From Ignelater luminosus (lineage: Eukaryota > Arthropoda > Insecta > Coleoptera > Elateridae), in NCBI GenBank assembly GCA_011009095.1, contig VTPC01008449.1, positions 32,860 to 96,859 of the forward strand: a stretch of DNA of 64,000 nucleotides, written 5' to 3'. Each line of letters starts with the position of its first letter. Position 1 is the stretch's first letter. Below the pieces are notes generated by a model that searched no databases, was not told the origin of the DNA, and was given only the letters and a program-made list of their open reading frames with translations. Shown here piece after piece: positions 1 to 12,100 of this stretch. The position numbers and the translations under genes were made by a program.

Positions 1-561
1 AGAGGTGCAGGTGCAGAATTCAAGTACCGGGGGTGTGGATAGCAGAGGATGGAAAAGTGAGGAATGAGCTGAATGCAAGGATATCGGTCGCTGGAAGAAC
101 GATGCACGCAGTAAGGAACAAATTCGTTAAGAAAAAAGAGGTCACTGAGAGTACAAAGTTAGCTGTGTACTAATCCACCTACGTACCCATACTCACCTAC
201 GGCAGCGAAAGTTGGATTCTGACCGCTAAAACTGAGAGTAAAATTCAAGCTGCAGAAATGAGGTACTTGAAGGTGTGTAGATGGAAAAACTAGGAGGGAT
301 CGTGTGAAGCACTCTACCATTAGAGCAGCTTTCACAGTTGAACCCCTAGTGAACCGGGTAAAGACCGCACAGCTGAAATGGTTTGGCCATGTCAATAGGA
401 TGGACCATTCGAGATACCCTAGGTAAGCACTTGAGGCGCGGGTTGAGGGAAAGAAGCCCAGAGGTCGGAGAGAGCAGTTCAGTTGGCTTAAAACAGACCG
501 GCCTGGCGGATCTCTTGCCAACCTTCCGGAAGATGATCGCCAGAATTAAGTAAGTAAGTAG
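1..561 (+). mobile_element. 3' end of an RTE-like LINE (reverse transcriptase C-terminus), cut by the window edge
   Basis: Reads as the C-terminal part of an endonuclease/reverse-transcriptase polyprotein. Seen in order: a stretch like GKVRNELNARISVAGRTMHA, then ILTYGSESW and KIQAAEMRYL at about 190-270, then TRRDR, VKTAQLKWFGHVNRM and ALEARVEGKKPRGRR up to about 480. This order is typical of the region after the RT palm in RTE-like LINEs. The frame is dead: there is a TAA at 171-173 and a TAG near 292, the frame shifts between AEMRYLK and TRRDR, and another stop sits near 422. The copy ends in (TAAG)3 at 547-558, the kind of short microsatellite tail these LINEs leave, which fixes the 3' end. 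The rest of the element lies to the left of the window. Confidence 0.85.
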
Positions 562-2250
562 TTGGTATATGTCTCAGCCTGAACTGAATGAGCTGAATAT
601 CCTCATAATTGGAAAATGTTTCAAAAGGTTAGTCTGTTTGGTCATTGATACTTGAGACGACGGAATGTCTTTCAGCTCTGAAGCAAAGTTGACAGCGTTG
701 CCAATAAGTATTGTCAGAAAATGTTTGTATTTTGGTATATTCTTTGTTTGGGTTGTTTGTCGTTAGGAATTCCAAGCGCGCATCTATAGGAGAGCAGCAC
801 ACTTTCGTTAAAGGGTGGAGAACAATCTAGATTGAGCATCTTCCTACAGCTGTTCTTTCATTTCTTCTATCGAAATTGTATGTTTACGATGTGTTGACAA
901 AAATGGTGAATCATAGTCGGTGATAGGTTGGATGAAAATCTTAATCGATGTGAAGTAGCGTCCAGCGGTAACAGCGCGGATTGCCGCAGCCACAGAATCT
1001 GACGAGTAAGCTGCTACGCTGCTGCTGACTTGGCCCAAAAAAGCGTAGGAATTGAATGAAGCGAAGTTTTCACAGAGCTGATGTGTTTAAGTTCCTTGGA
1101 AGCTATAGAAAAAATAGAATAAGCAACAGGTTCAGAGAAGTTGTTCGTTGGATTGAGTATGAAAAATGCAAACACTCAAAGGTTCTCAGAGATCAACCGG
1201 ATTATTATACTAAGTTGGGCTAGTTTTAAGATAAAGATTAAAGGACTTTAGGTCTTCAGATTGAAGTTAATACTAAACCTTTTGAGTTTAGAAGGCCTCT
1301 CTCTTTATGAGATACGGAAAAGATTTCACATTAGAAGACTTGTAGATTAATTAAAGAGCAGAGGAGAAGATGGTAGCAATGTTTGAGCCTTCTCGTAACT
1401 GTTACTTATTACTTCACGAAGTACATTTATCACATTACAAGGAGCGCTGTTCTGCACTTCCTTATGGTCTCGATCAGATTGAACAGACTAGGAAAATCCT
1501 GAGGCAGCCTGTAAAGATCAGTTTTGCTGGAGCCCAAAACGTTCAATTAATTCAACAGGCCCAATCACTTTAAAAAGCCAGACTTACCACAAAGACCTAG
1601 AAGCTCACTTGGAAGTTAGTTGTAAGTATGCAAGTTTGTCACTTGATTACAGATTTTAGGCGTCAAAGTTTTAGAACGAAATCAAAAATATTAAATTCCC
1701 AAAGAAATAATAACTGAAAAATTGTAGTTAGTACGACGAAGGTTATCTGTCTCAAAATCCTGGCGGAACCGAAAAGATCAATCGGGTCAAAAATCCTAAT
1801 CAATCTGAAAGGTTTAGAGATTCAAACAAATCTGTAAGTCTTATGTAAGCTCAGAAAGTTTCAACTTCCTTGCAAGTTTTACCTGACCTGGTTAGCTGCA
1901 CAGATTCGATTAGTTTGAAGAGTTATTCTGCTGGATGAATCCGATGTTAAAGAATCAGATTACTGTAGATCTGTTACTCGTAAAATTTATTAATTAAAAG
2001 TTTTAAAATTGTTATAAGCAAATACAAAAACTAAGCACGACGTTATGTTTCACATTAAAAAGCTTTCTAAATAGAGATCTGCTCGACCAGAAAAGATCTA
2101 CTCATTCAAATCGAAAAATTCAGAACGTTCGACCAGCTTAAAAGTCTGGCTGACTAACATGTGCTAAATTTAACGCCTGCACAATTATTTCGAAAAGCAT
2201 CAAATATTTCAACAGTCGCAGTGTTGTTCTACAATTTCTCGCCATCAAAG
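562..2250. other. No gene recognised
   Basis: AT-rich sequence with only short open frames (67 codons at most, at 1370-1573) and no motif I recognise on either strand. Confidence 0.5.
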
Positions 2251-2260
2251 AAGCTACCCC

Positions 2261-2560
2261 AACGTGCACACGTACGTTGAAATAACGTGTATGGATAACC
2301 AAGGACCAACGTGCCCGTGTGGCGAGAAACTACGACTTTTTCAACTTAGACGTCGAAAGAACGTCAATATATCGTTTAATTAACGTTATTTTACCGTTGA
2401 CAAAGTCACGTTAAATATTCTACCAAAATATAACGTAGTTATTTCAACCAGACACGTTGATTTGACTACATTAACGTGTTTTCGACGTCAGATTCTCATG
2501 TTTGTTGAGGTTCAGACTGTGCTGTGTAGGATTCTACGTTTTTTTGCTTCTGATGTACGT
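2261..2560. repeat. ACGT-rich patch, possible MITE remnant
   Basis: Thirteen ACGT tetramers occur between 2261 and 2490, most inside AACGT or CACGT contexts such as TTGAAATAACGT and TAACGTTATT, with two more up to about 2555. In sequence this AT-rich about one per several hundred bases is expected. Repeated TTGA/ACGT words of this kind occur in some animal MITEs. Clear inverted ends were not found. Confidence 0.4.
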
Positions 2561-3005
2561 ATTTACAGAGCATTGGCACAATGATCTATTGTAATATAAC
2601 CAAAAGGTCAGAGTCACTATTAAAGTTGATTTCCAGTGTGATTTGTATCACAAGGTTAAGTAGAACATCTGGATACATGATTTCTTCTAATGAACTGGAA
2701 GCAATCGATTTTCTTTTAAATTTCTTCAGGTTTACTAGGTTTTTAGTGAGATACTTCTTTTGTTCTAGTACGACGATGTTTTTGAAATGTCAACTTTTAA
2801 TTAAAATTACCAGATCGAGTGCCCATTAGTATTGATCTTCACAAAACAGTTGTTTAGTTTCTTAGTGTAGGTACAACTCACCCTGATTTTCCATAATGCA
2901 CCTCCTGCTTTTGTTTGTTAGTCTCTCAAAATTTAAAACAACAAATTATATCTTCTGCTGTTCAAAGATGTTTTACTATTGTGATTATTATTAAAAGCAC
3001 TTTAA

Positions 3006-3149
3006 GGCCGGGTTGCACAAAGCTTTGTTAAATGCTTGATCAACTGATTAACCAATCAGAATTAGTGAAATATTCAGACTTATCCAATCAGATCGGTTAA
3101 TCAATTGATCAACTTGATCAATGATCAAATTATTTTTGTGCAGCCGAGC
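3006..3149. mobile_element. Short hairpin MITE flanked by TTAA
   Basis: 144 bp. The left end is GGCCGGGTTGCACAAAG. The right end, read on the other strand, is GCTCGGCTGCACAAAAA; the two match with one gap and a few substitutions. TTAA lies directly outside both ends (3002-3005 and 3150-3153). Inside, GATCAACTGATTAACC near 3040 is answered by its near-complement GGTTAATCAATTGATC near 3094, so most of the element can fold into one hairpin. A TTAA duplication suggests piggyBac-type mobilisation; a TTA/TAA reading with a GG-rich end would instead fit Harbinger. It is non-autonomous. Confidence 0.7.
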
Positions 3150-3153
3150 TTAA

Positions 3154-4055
3154 AAGTGTTTACTGTTGTTAAGCAGATTATGACGGATGCGCTTGGAAGA
3201 TAAACTTCATCTTCTTCGAACTATTCGAAATGTAGCAAGAAGCTACACCATATACGCTTGTTGTTGTCTTTGTTGTTTCAATGTTGCTGTCGTTTTAGTA
3301 AGGTCTCTTCTTCTTTAATCCAATGTGGATATTTAGTTGTAGTTGAGTGAATACGTCGACAAAGATCAGTTCGTGGTGGAGAGAGTTGCAGCAGTAGGAT
3401 GAAGAAACAATATTGCAGCCATTAGCTGTTTACCACTGATATAGATGTGTTGTTATGATAGTAGTAAGGGCAAGAAGATGACGGTTTGTGTGGTGGTTGG
3501 GATGTCGGGCATCAGCAAGAGTAGAGCTAGCGTGAGTGACGTAAATGGCGGCATGTTCAAGGCGACTAGTGACTAGTTGCGCCGAATGTGTGTGCATCGA
3601 GCAACGAATGTGGTACATAATTGTCATAAATAATTATATAGGTTGTACTGAGACTTATGTTAGTGAGAAGAAGACAACGCCTGGGATTGATGATGGTAGT
3701 TAGTTGACGCAGTAGTGGTCGATTACGAATACAAATGCCCTATTTCAAGATTAAGCTGTGAAAGTGCAGCTTGATAGCAGCTGGTGAAATGAGATGCTGG
3801 CTGCAGAAGAAGCAAAACCTCAAACAAAGTAAGCAAGCAAATCACTGTGATTTTCGTCGCGTTTCAGATTTCATTCTGAATTCTTTTTGGCCGGAGTTCT
3901 GTGAAAATCTGAATTACGGCTTAGATGCCACTGTATTTGCATACCGTACAGTAGCAAATGGAGATTGGAGCAGCAGCAGTAGGTAGTTGAAGTAGATATG
4001 TCGGCGGCCGACGTCCTTGATAGTAATGATATTGAACGAATAGGACGCGACATAG
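3154..4055. other. No gene recognised
   Basis: Short frames only (65-77 codons). They overlap on opposite strands without recognisable motifs. Confidence 0.45.
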
Positions 4056-4650
4056 CGGTCGAAGTTGGTTGCCGACAAGGTTGATGGTTATCGACATAGA
4101 GCAAAACTGTCAGTGGAGGCGGTGGTAAACGGCAAGCGTGTCGGTGCTGATTCAGTAGAAAATGTGATATGTGATGATATCATTCAAGGCCGAATAGTGT
4201 TGTTTGTTAGACGCTCACGTCTTGCCGAGCATACGTTGATTGTCAAACGTGATTTGAAGGCCGTGTGTTAGGGCCTGCAATAAGGGCAATGCATGAGTGA
4301 CCCCAAACCTACTAGCGCCGCGGCCTAGGACAACGTACGCGGGTGCAATGGAACCAGGGACTGCTGGACCCGGGAGACTACACCACAACAGGGATGATGA
4401 GACACGAGAGCTTCTACCAACAGCGTCTAGACTGACCGGACACCATGCGGAACTGCGGAACCTCAGGAGAGCAAGGAAAACATACACTTGATGATAGTAG
4501 AGCCTAGATGTTCGTTGGGCAGCGCAACGGAAGGAGAGTATCCTACGACCCCAGACCGGAACCATGGAAAAACCACAGACGACAGTTGCACACACTCTGT
4601 ACACAACACGGAACCTTACAATCGTCTGCAATGAAAAAGCATTTACGTAA
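4056..4650. other. GC-richer island with long open frames on both strands, unidentified
   Basis: Clearly richer in GC than its surroundings, and open over 146 codons on the minus strand (4215-4655) and 64-68 codons on the plus strand (4065-4271, 4297-4491). The plus-strand product contains GRLHHNRDDETRELLPTASR. I recognise neither product. It may be the untranslated or gag-like part of an unidentified retroelement, or a host exon. Open frames are expected by chance in GC-rich DNA, so the coding strand is not decided. Confidence 0.3.
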
Positions 4651-4659
4651 TTCATTAAT

Positions 4660-7600
4660 TATTGCTTTCATGTTACACTAATTCTTGAAAAGATAACGTT
4701 TCTATACAATGATCATATATGAGATTGCTACTTATTTTACTAAAGTTATAATAAATTCTACTCACCCATTTGTTATGTGAAAAGAATAAAACACAAGTAC
4801 AGTGTTACCTATTGACATTTCTATTACTTTTAGTTTATAAACCAATTTATTATCGAAAAAGCACTTTTGTCTTGTTTGTTCCTCATTCTATTACACATCT
4901 AACTAAGAAGCAATCTCTATTAATGCGATTGATAAACCGTCAGTTGGGTAACGGGTCCATAATACATAATTATACATTAATAATTGCAGCTTCTTCTAAA
5001 TTATGGTTCACCAAATTGTCGCTGCCTATTAATGAAAACATTTAATAGTTCCCGCATCAACATTTGAAATCTGAACCCAATAACAATTTTATGCGTACGC
5101 AGTTTAATTTAGTTACAATTATATTTACTATTTAATTTTCTATTGTTTTCAGAACGAAGGCGTTAAATAAACAGAAACAAATTTTTTATCAAGACAAATT
5201 GAAGCAATTACAAATAATTCTGATTTCGTAATTCATGCAGCACTACAGAAAGGCGTAGAACTAGAGACTTTAAATTGCAGGTCTGTAGGTTTTCGCAGGT
5301 GTATGAGGTGTGAACTTGTTCTGTCTAGTTATACCGAGATAAGCAGTTGCTAGGATTTATCGAGTGTCAGGGTAATGAGCCGGGATGTTTCAGATAGCAA
5401 ATCGTGAGACAACCCTAGCCGCCCCTAATTATAAGCCATCATTCTTATGGTGGCTAAATAAAAGCTTGGATTTATTCAGAAACCTAATTTGACAGTTAAC
5501 ACGTTTAAATGAATATAATTTTGTTATATTTAAGGGGCTGACAGCTTAATTAAATTAGAGAAATAAGGGTGGATTATTCATGTTTTGTTTATTTACAACC
5601 CCTTCAAATCAGAAAATAAACTGTTGATTTTTATCTAGGCCTTCAAGTATATACAAATATCAAAATTAAATAGAAATTTCGGCGCCTTTCTTGTTACACT
5701 CTAAAAATAACACCTTTCGCACCTTTTTAAAGGGCAACAGTGTCGGCATTGTTCCGGAATTGTAAACGTAACATTCTTTTACACTGACTGTTTACAAATT
5801 ACCGTTGTCTAGAAATGCCTAAATTCTATGAATATCTCACGTAAAAACTTTTCTAAAGGGAAGTAAATGAACAGTCGGGGTACGTTTGATGTTTTGATCT
5901 TAATCCTACAGGCCGTATTTAGCTACTAGCAACACTCGTTTTAGTGATGAAAACTAGTCATTGGTTGTTTTTAGGTTCTACTTTTTGTAACTATTTGTGG
6001 ACCAGGATGACATAAGAATTAACAGACTAATTGTTTTATGAGATGGTAATCTTGATAAAACTTGTTGAAATATTTAAACGTTTCATGTCAGTCAGGTTCT
6101 TTTAAAAGAAGACGTAGAAATTGTTAGAATTTCTGAAAAGGTTCAATATTGTTTTATCCGTATCTTTTATTGCACTTATTTTTTAACTTTTTTTATAGTA
6201 CAATAAAATCCAGGGAAACGTTCATTACAGATTTAAACTACTATTCGATTTTCTCATAAAATTTATCCTGAAAATAGAAATGGCTGAAGTTGCGTATACT
6301 AATCTGATTTAGTGGTAGTTATGTTCGTTTTTATAAATCTTACATAGGGCATAAATCTAATATTGCACGCAGAATGTTTATAGCTACTAGAGGGTGCTCG
6401 TTTTGAACGACCAGAGCAGACTGTCTTGTATGCTATCCCTAAGCACTTGTAGCATTTTATTTGATGCTAATAATCTAGCGGGTGTTATCAACACACATTT
6501 TTGTTGGAGGAAAGTTTGTGATGGTATTTTACGATATACAAAAGTTTGAGTGCTTCTCAAAAGGAAGGTAAAAGCGATTAGATGATACTGAAATACAAGT
6601 ATCCCTGCGAAATTATCATATAGTTAGAAATCCCAAACGGTTTTCTAAGATTCTCCAAGTTCTAATTTTGAATTCTTTTATGACTGTTACTGCCTCAAAT
6701 GAGCAACTGCAAAGGTTAATATTGACATTTTATTTTTAATTAATCAAGGAAGAATTTCTTTGCTTAATTTTAAAAAACGATAGTTGTTTTTGAGTACAAT
6801 CTCAGAGATGTAGTTTTCATAACAGATTAGGAATAGCATGGCCCCTTAGAGTTGAGCTCTGAGAATGATTTAAACGTTAATTACCAAGAATGGCCCTTGT
6901 AAAGTCTATCTATAGCTGTTGCTTTAGAGTCACGTCATGCTGGGTAGCTCCTTATGTGCTTAGATATTTTTATTTTCGAATCGGTTTCGATTTACAATCA
7001 TCATCAGGCGGAAGAATGTCGGTTTTTGACTTAATATAATATCAAAAAATACCTTGTTGAAATGGACATGTCGCTTCTGCAGTTTTACGTTATAATCTCG
7101 GGCTCGGAAGTGATAGTACATATTAGTACATATTTGTTCAGTTGGTACATAACATTACATGAATTTAAAGAGTGCGTATTATTCATTTCATGTCGTTGAT
7201 TTTGATAGATGCAAGTGCAAAATGTATGAGCCAGATTCACTTTTTAAAAAACCTGACTAATTTATATACCTCAAATTGTAGTCATGATTAGCCCTATCGA
7301 TCTTGGTCCCCGACATAACCAGCAGGAATGAACTAAGCTATATTTGCTAGGAATGCTAAGGCTTCTTACTAGGCCCTAAAATTCTTCACGATAGTGTGAT
7401 GCTAATGTCTGATATATCTTTTGAGATCTAAAAGACCCGAAAATATCTTCGAGGCCTGAGATGCTAAGGCATCCTCGCACCCCTGATAACCAGATATAAC
7501 CTGGGAAGTTGAATATTCATTCACCGACAGGTGTTCGAAATTCTGGTTCATCTCAAACAATCTGATCCTTTGATTGGATTGTCTCAGACAGAGCAATATT

Positions 7601-8050
7601 GTCCAAAAGGCTAAATTGAGCTAGGCACCATGCCGGGTCTAATTTTCAAATTTGCCTTTTCTTGATTCCGCCTACAGAGTGCTCGTTTGTAATTCTCTCA
7701 ACACAGGGATCTTCCTTAGTTGAAGAGTTACAGCTTCTGTCTAATCAGGTCTAATTAGAAAAAAGTTGCGCAATCTGATTACATGTAAGAAACGCTGCAG
7801 TAAAGCGAGCATCTTATTTACTTTTTCAAATTTTTTGTTTCGAATAAAACAAAACTGAAAACTTTACTTTCTATTTCTCGGTGTCCATTTATTCTCAGTA
7901 ACTCTTGGTCTTAATCCATCTCTAGTCTGAGCTCTGCCTTTATCCATGGAGTATATTTCTTAAGATAATTCTTCGCATTGGGCAGATTACCAAATAATTT
8001 AAAAGGAACAATAATCTCCAAGTGAGAATTGATAATGTGAACTGTGATTT
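4660..8050. other. AT-rich stretch without recognisable genes
   Basis: Longest frames are below 95 codons and resemble nothing I know. No inverted-repeat element or tandem array was recognised. Confidence 0.45.
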
Positions 8051-8059
8051 CTAAGTGAG

Positions 8060-9190
8060 TCCCACTTTTATGTGGGTGATTTAAACGTAAACCAGATTTG
8101 TGGTCTTCAGAGTGAAGAGGGCAGACTCTGCTGTCCTCTTCTTCCAAGGCCTGCGCTCGTTAATGGCACCATGAATGAGCGAGAGGTACCCTCGTCTGTT
8201 TCGCAACGCATTGTCATCAGATTTCTTGCCAACGAAGGAGTTAAATTGAGTGAGATTTTTACCCGACTGAAAGCACAGTTTGGGGATGCAACACTGTCTA
8301 AGACACAGCCAAGCAATCTTGTAGAAAACACAAGTCAAGAAAGTCGTTTGCGGTTGAGCATTACTGATGACAACATTGCAGCTGTCAATGGCCTTGTCGA
8401 AGCTGACCGACGCCTAACAGTTGAGGAAATTGCATGGGATAAGCATTAGGAGTACCTACACTATTCTTTCAGAACACCTTGAGTTTCGCAAGGCGTTGGT
8501 GAGGTGGGTCCTACGTTTCCTTACTGATCCACAAAAAATGCGCGAAAAGACATCTGTCAGCGGCTTCTGAATCGTTTTGAAGAAAAAGGGAAAACATTTT
8601 TGAATAAAATTGTGAAGTGTGATCAGACGTAGGTCCACCAGAGAACAAGAGGACGAGTATGGATTGGAGGAGAAGTGGAGAGGCAAGAAAGGTTCTCTCT
8701 GAAGGAAGTTTTTGCTGCGAATGGTGTTTTGCTCCTTCATGCTAGGAGGACTGTACTGTACTGTAGTCTGCTGGACAATGTGAGGGATGCTTATCGCAGC
8801 AAACGACGTAATCAGTCAACCCTCATTTTCTCGTTCTCCGCATACAGCAACCCTTACGCGAGACAAAATTGAGGAAATTCACTGGACAACCCTTGAGCAT
8901 CCTCCTTATAGTCCTGGCTTATCAACCATGTGACTTTCACCTGTTCGGGCCACTGAAGGGCGCGGTTTGACGATGACGCAAGAGTTGAGGAATTTGTGTG
9001 CAAATGGCTCTTGGAGCGTCTTCCATCTTCTTATGATGCAGGAACTAAACCGTTGACAAACCAATGGAGAAAATGTAGTTTTGTTGAGGGAGCAAATTTT
9101 CTACCAAAGCAAGGTTTTTTTTGCCAAACTTCTCAATCCTCACTATTTTTATTCAGTTCCACTTTCTTATTTGTCTTAATGGCATAATGC
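8060..9190 (+). mobile_element. Mariner transposase relic
   Basis: A mariner transposase pseudogene. The likely original start is the ATG at 8171 (MNEREVPSSVSQR). It reads through the N-terminal helix-turn-helix region (RIVIRFLANEGVKLSEIFTR, FGDATLSKT), the linker (DDNIAAVNGLVEADRRLTVE), and in several frames LEFRK, KDICQRLLNRFEEKGKTFLN and IVKCDQT, where family members have CDETWVH. Then come YCSLLDNVRDAYRSKRRNQS and a C-terminal VEEFVCKWLLERLPSSYDAG near 8978-9050. The first frame stops at 8447-8449, there are several more stops and shifts, and the segment between SKT and DDNIAA is shorter than usual. The catalytic Asp positions are lost or shifted. I could not define the terminal inverted repeats, so the boundaries are approximate. 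Confidence 0.85.
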
Positions 9191-12100
9191 TAGGGTTTTA
9201 TTAAAGCAAAACTCCAAAAAAAAACAAATGGAAAAGCACTGCAACATACCCGACTTTACAGAGTGTTGGACAGAAAACGCGCAAAATTTAAAGAAAAAGG
9301 TAAAATCTAAAATTCATTGTTTTTGAAATTGCAGGATTAGTTAATGGAGTTATTCTGTATTTATAAACTTTAAGTTTTCAAATAAAACAGATTTCAAGTT
9401 GAAGAGTTTAATTATTCAGATTCTTTTAGAGGTCAATTGTTTCGTACACAGTCTTTATTACGACAATTCTGACCGTTCGGATAGATTTGGAATAAAGAGT
9501 ACAAGTGGCAGAAAACAATTGTACCCATGGAAATAATTCCCTAGATAGGTTATAAGGGGGTGAAAGGAAGTGAGAGGCTTTCTATTGCTCACTTGGGAAA
9601 CGACCAACGAGTTCGTTCCTCAGGGCAAAACAATGGACAAAGTACCCGATCCTCCGGAGAGCATAATTTTACCTCTGCTTTATCGTAAAATTTCGCTATA
9701 TTACATTTGGAAAGAAAAAGAAAAGAAGGTTAATGTTTATTGTGGTGCGTGCTAGTCTACTTAATCAACACAGGATGCTTTCATCTCCGCCTTCTACTAC
9801 ACGATGGTTGCGTCATTTTTCAGGAGTGCAAACAGTGTAGTCTATCCTCTCTTCAGTCTCCTTGCAAAGACCGAGGATTGCTTGAAGATGAGAAACAACA
9901 CCTCAGAGAAAACTGTTGTATTTAATTCTACTGCCAAATTGGAAAGATTTGTTTACATCGTTTTGACATTCTGCCAAGTTGCCTATCTGTTAAGTCTTTG
10001 GAAAACTTTCTAAGACAATTTGCTAGAGGATATAGTAAGACAAGTTTTGAGCAGGTCAGGCAGAAGGTCTACAAGTGCCTCATTTTATTAAAAGTCTTAC
10101 TCGTGTCTCTTGAAAGTCCTAGACTGGAAAGGTGGCTTGCCCCATCCGAAATGAAACACAAGGACTTCGGGGAATAAAAACCATTGGAGAGAAGTCAGCT
10201 ACGATATAGATACCCTATCTCTGTTCCACTTGACTATTGGTCAGGAAACAGTCTAAAAGTACTCATGAAGAGCACAGACAAAGAGAGTGGATAGTTTCTC
10301 TTCGCATATGAATGCATTTTTGATAAATCTGTTACTGGAAAACCGAGAGCTTTGGTTGTCGTTGTCTTTCGGAATCACTGCAACAGTGCTACAGGAGCTA
10401 AAATTTCCTACGATGCTTTCAAATCGCCACTTATCTAAATGACACAGATACTGCTTTGCTTTTCAATGTTATGTTCCCGCCGTAGGCGACAGGTCGTTTT
10501 AACTACCCAAGTATTTCCTCGGTCCAATGTGGAATGTGAATTAGCTGAGTAAGCGAGGTAGATGACGTTCTTGGTTCTTGTTCCCTCGTATTGGACCTGC
10601 CTTTGGAAAATGGTGGGTTTGGGAGTGCAGCATCAGGAGCGACAGCAGTTGGCAGCGTGGATGGTGAATTGGCGTCCGCGTTGGGTGAAGCAGATTGGAA
10701 TTGCACAGCGCGGTAGCAATTGGTGTCTGTACCTAAAGCATTAGTGAGCGGTCGTTGGTGGATGTGGCTATAGTTGACTGTAGTGTTGATGTATAATGGC
10801 AGGTATGGTGTCAGGGTTAGGTTTGGACAAGCAGGACCAATTTCCAGATGTCTGGGTAACTGTATCCGTATAGGCCTTTGCCAACTATTCAGGCATTTGA
10901 GATTGTTCATGCTTTCTTGTTCGGTTTTGTTTTTGTAAACCGGTTACGCTTGGTGAGGAACTTCAGTAAATTATTCAAACTGGCGAAGTTTTTTTTTACT
11001 AACAGTTCTTTTTCTTTGTCTATTCCATTCTGAAAGGAAAATCAGAATTGTCAGGGTTACGCTTGGGCGTAATTTGCATTTCTCTTAATTAATCTCCTGC
11101 GGCAACAGCTGAAATTGCTATATTGATTAAGCTTTCTTATCTTATATAAAGAGGAAGATTAGATAAAGTTGGACTTTTTCTCTGAAATCAAGAAATTTCG
11201 TGCTCTTGGTCGACTTGCATTAAGATCGCAAGCAGCACTTTCAAGTTTTCTACTAATGTCGATGTATATTTTGTGCGACTTAACCGTAATATGTTTTTTA
11301 CATTTAGCCTAGAATAGTAAGACAGATCTTCACAAGAAATGGAAATGGAACGAGCAATTTAAAAAACAGATTGATTTCATTTATACAGGAAGATTAAATA
11401 TCAATAATTTTATTTATGAAACTGAATAAAACTGTGTTGTTCTATCCGAAAAAACATTTTCCAACATTGCTTGATGTAATGTGATGTACAAAGCGCAAAA
11501 ATCTAAAGTTGCCTCAGAAGGTACTGAATCCCGAGGCTGGCCTTGGCGGTGTCGACTATCGAAGAGACAGAAGCATACACTACTGATCGTATCAAGAGCT
11601 ACCCGAGTTGATGAAAGCTTGTTTGAAACCGTCCTTTTTATAGTGCTATATAGATATGATATTTGCAGTCCATTTAGGAGACAATATTATGTCAGACCAA
11701 CTTCTAAAAGTATTCTTCAAAATGTGGTCTTTTGAAAAAGACCTCAAATGCTTGATCACAATGATATATACCCAAACATCGAACATCTAAACAGAAATCC
11801 TGTGGCCTTTGTTGGGAAAGATTATTATTCTTACTCAAAAAACGAACAGTACAACCAAGATTAATGAATTGTTGAATGAACTCTTTCCCAGCAACAGAAA
11901 TGGCCTACCGATCCTTTGATTCTGTGGTCGAACGAAATGAAACAACTAACCCACAAAATTTAGCAACAGCCTTGATACACTCGGCTTACCATCTCACTAA
12001 CTTTTAATTCTTAGTAGGCGCTTTGGTAATGCTGTAGCGTAATTTGAACCTTTGCAATTTACGCAATGGTACTAGACTGTTGTTCAAGGCTCTCCACCTT

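Noticed and set aside
5140-5165. Possible splice acceptor (TTCTATTGTTTTCAG)
   Set aside because: A good pyrimidine tract and AG, but no open exon follows and such strings are common in AT-rich DNA.
10503-10910. 135-codon minus-strand frame as a gene
   Set aside because: Biased toward Pro, Ser and Thr, no recognised motif, no supporting splice or polyadenylation context. It could be real but I cannot support it.
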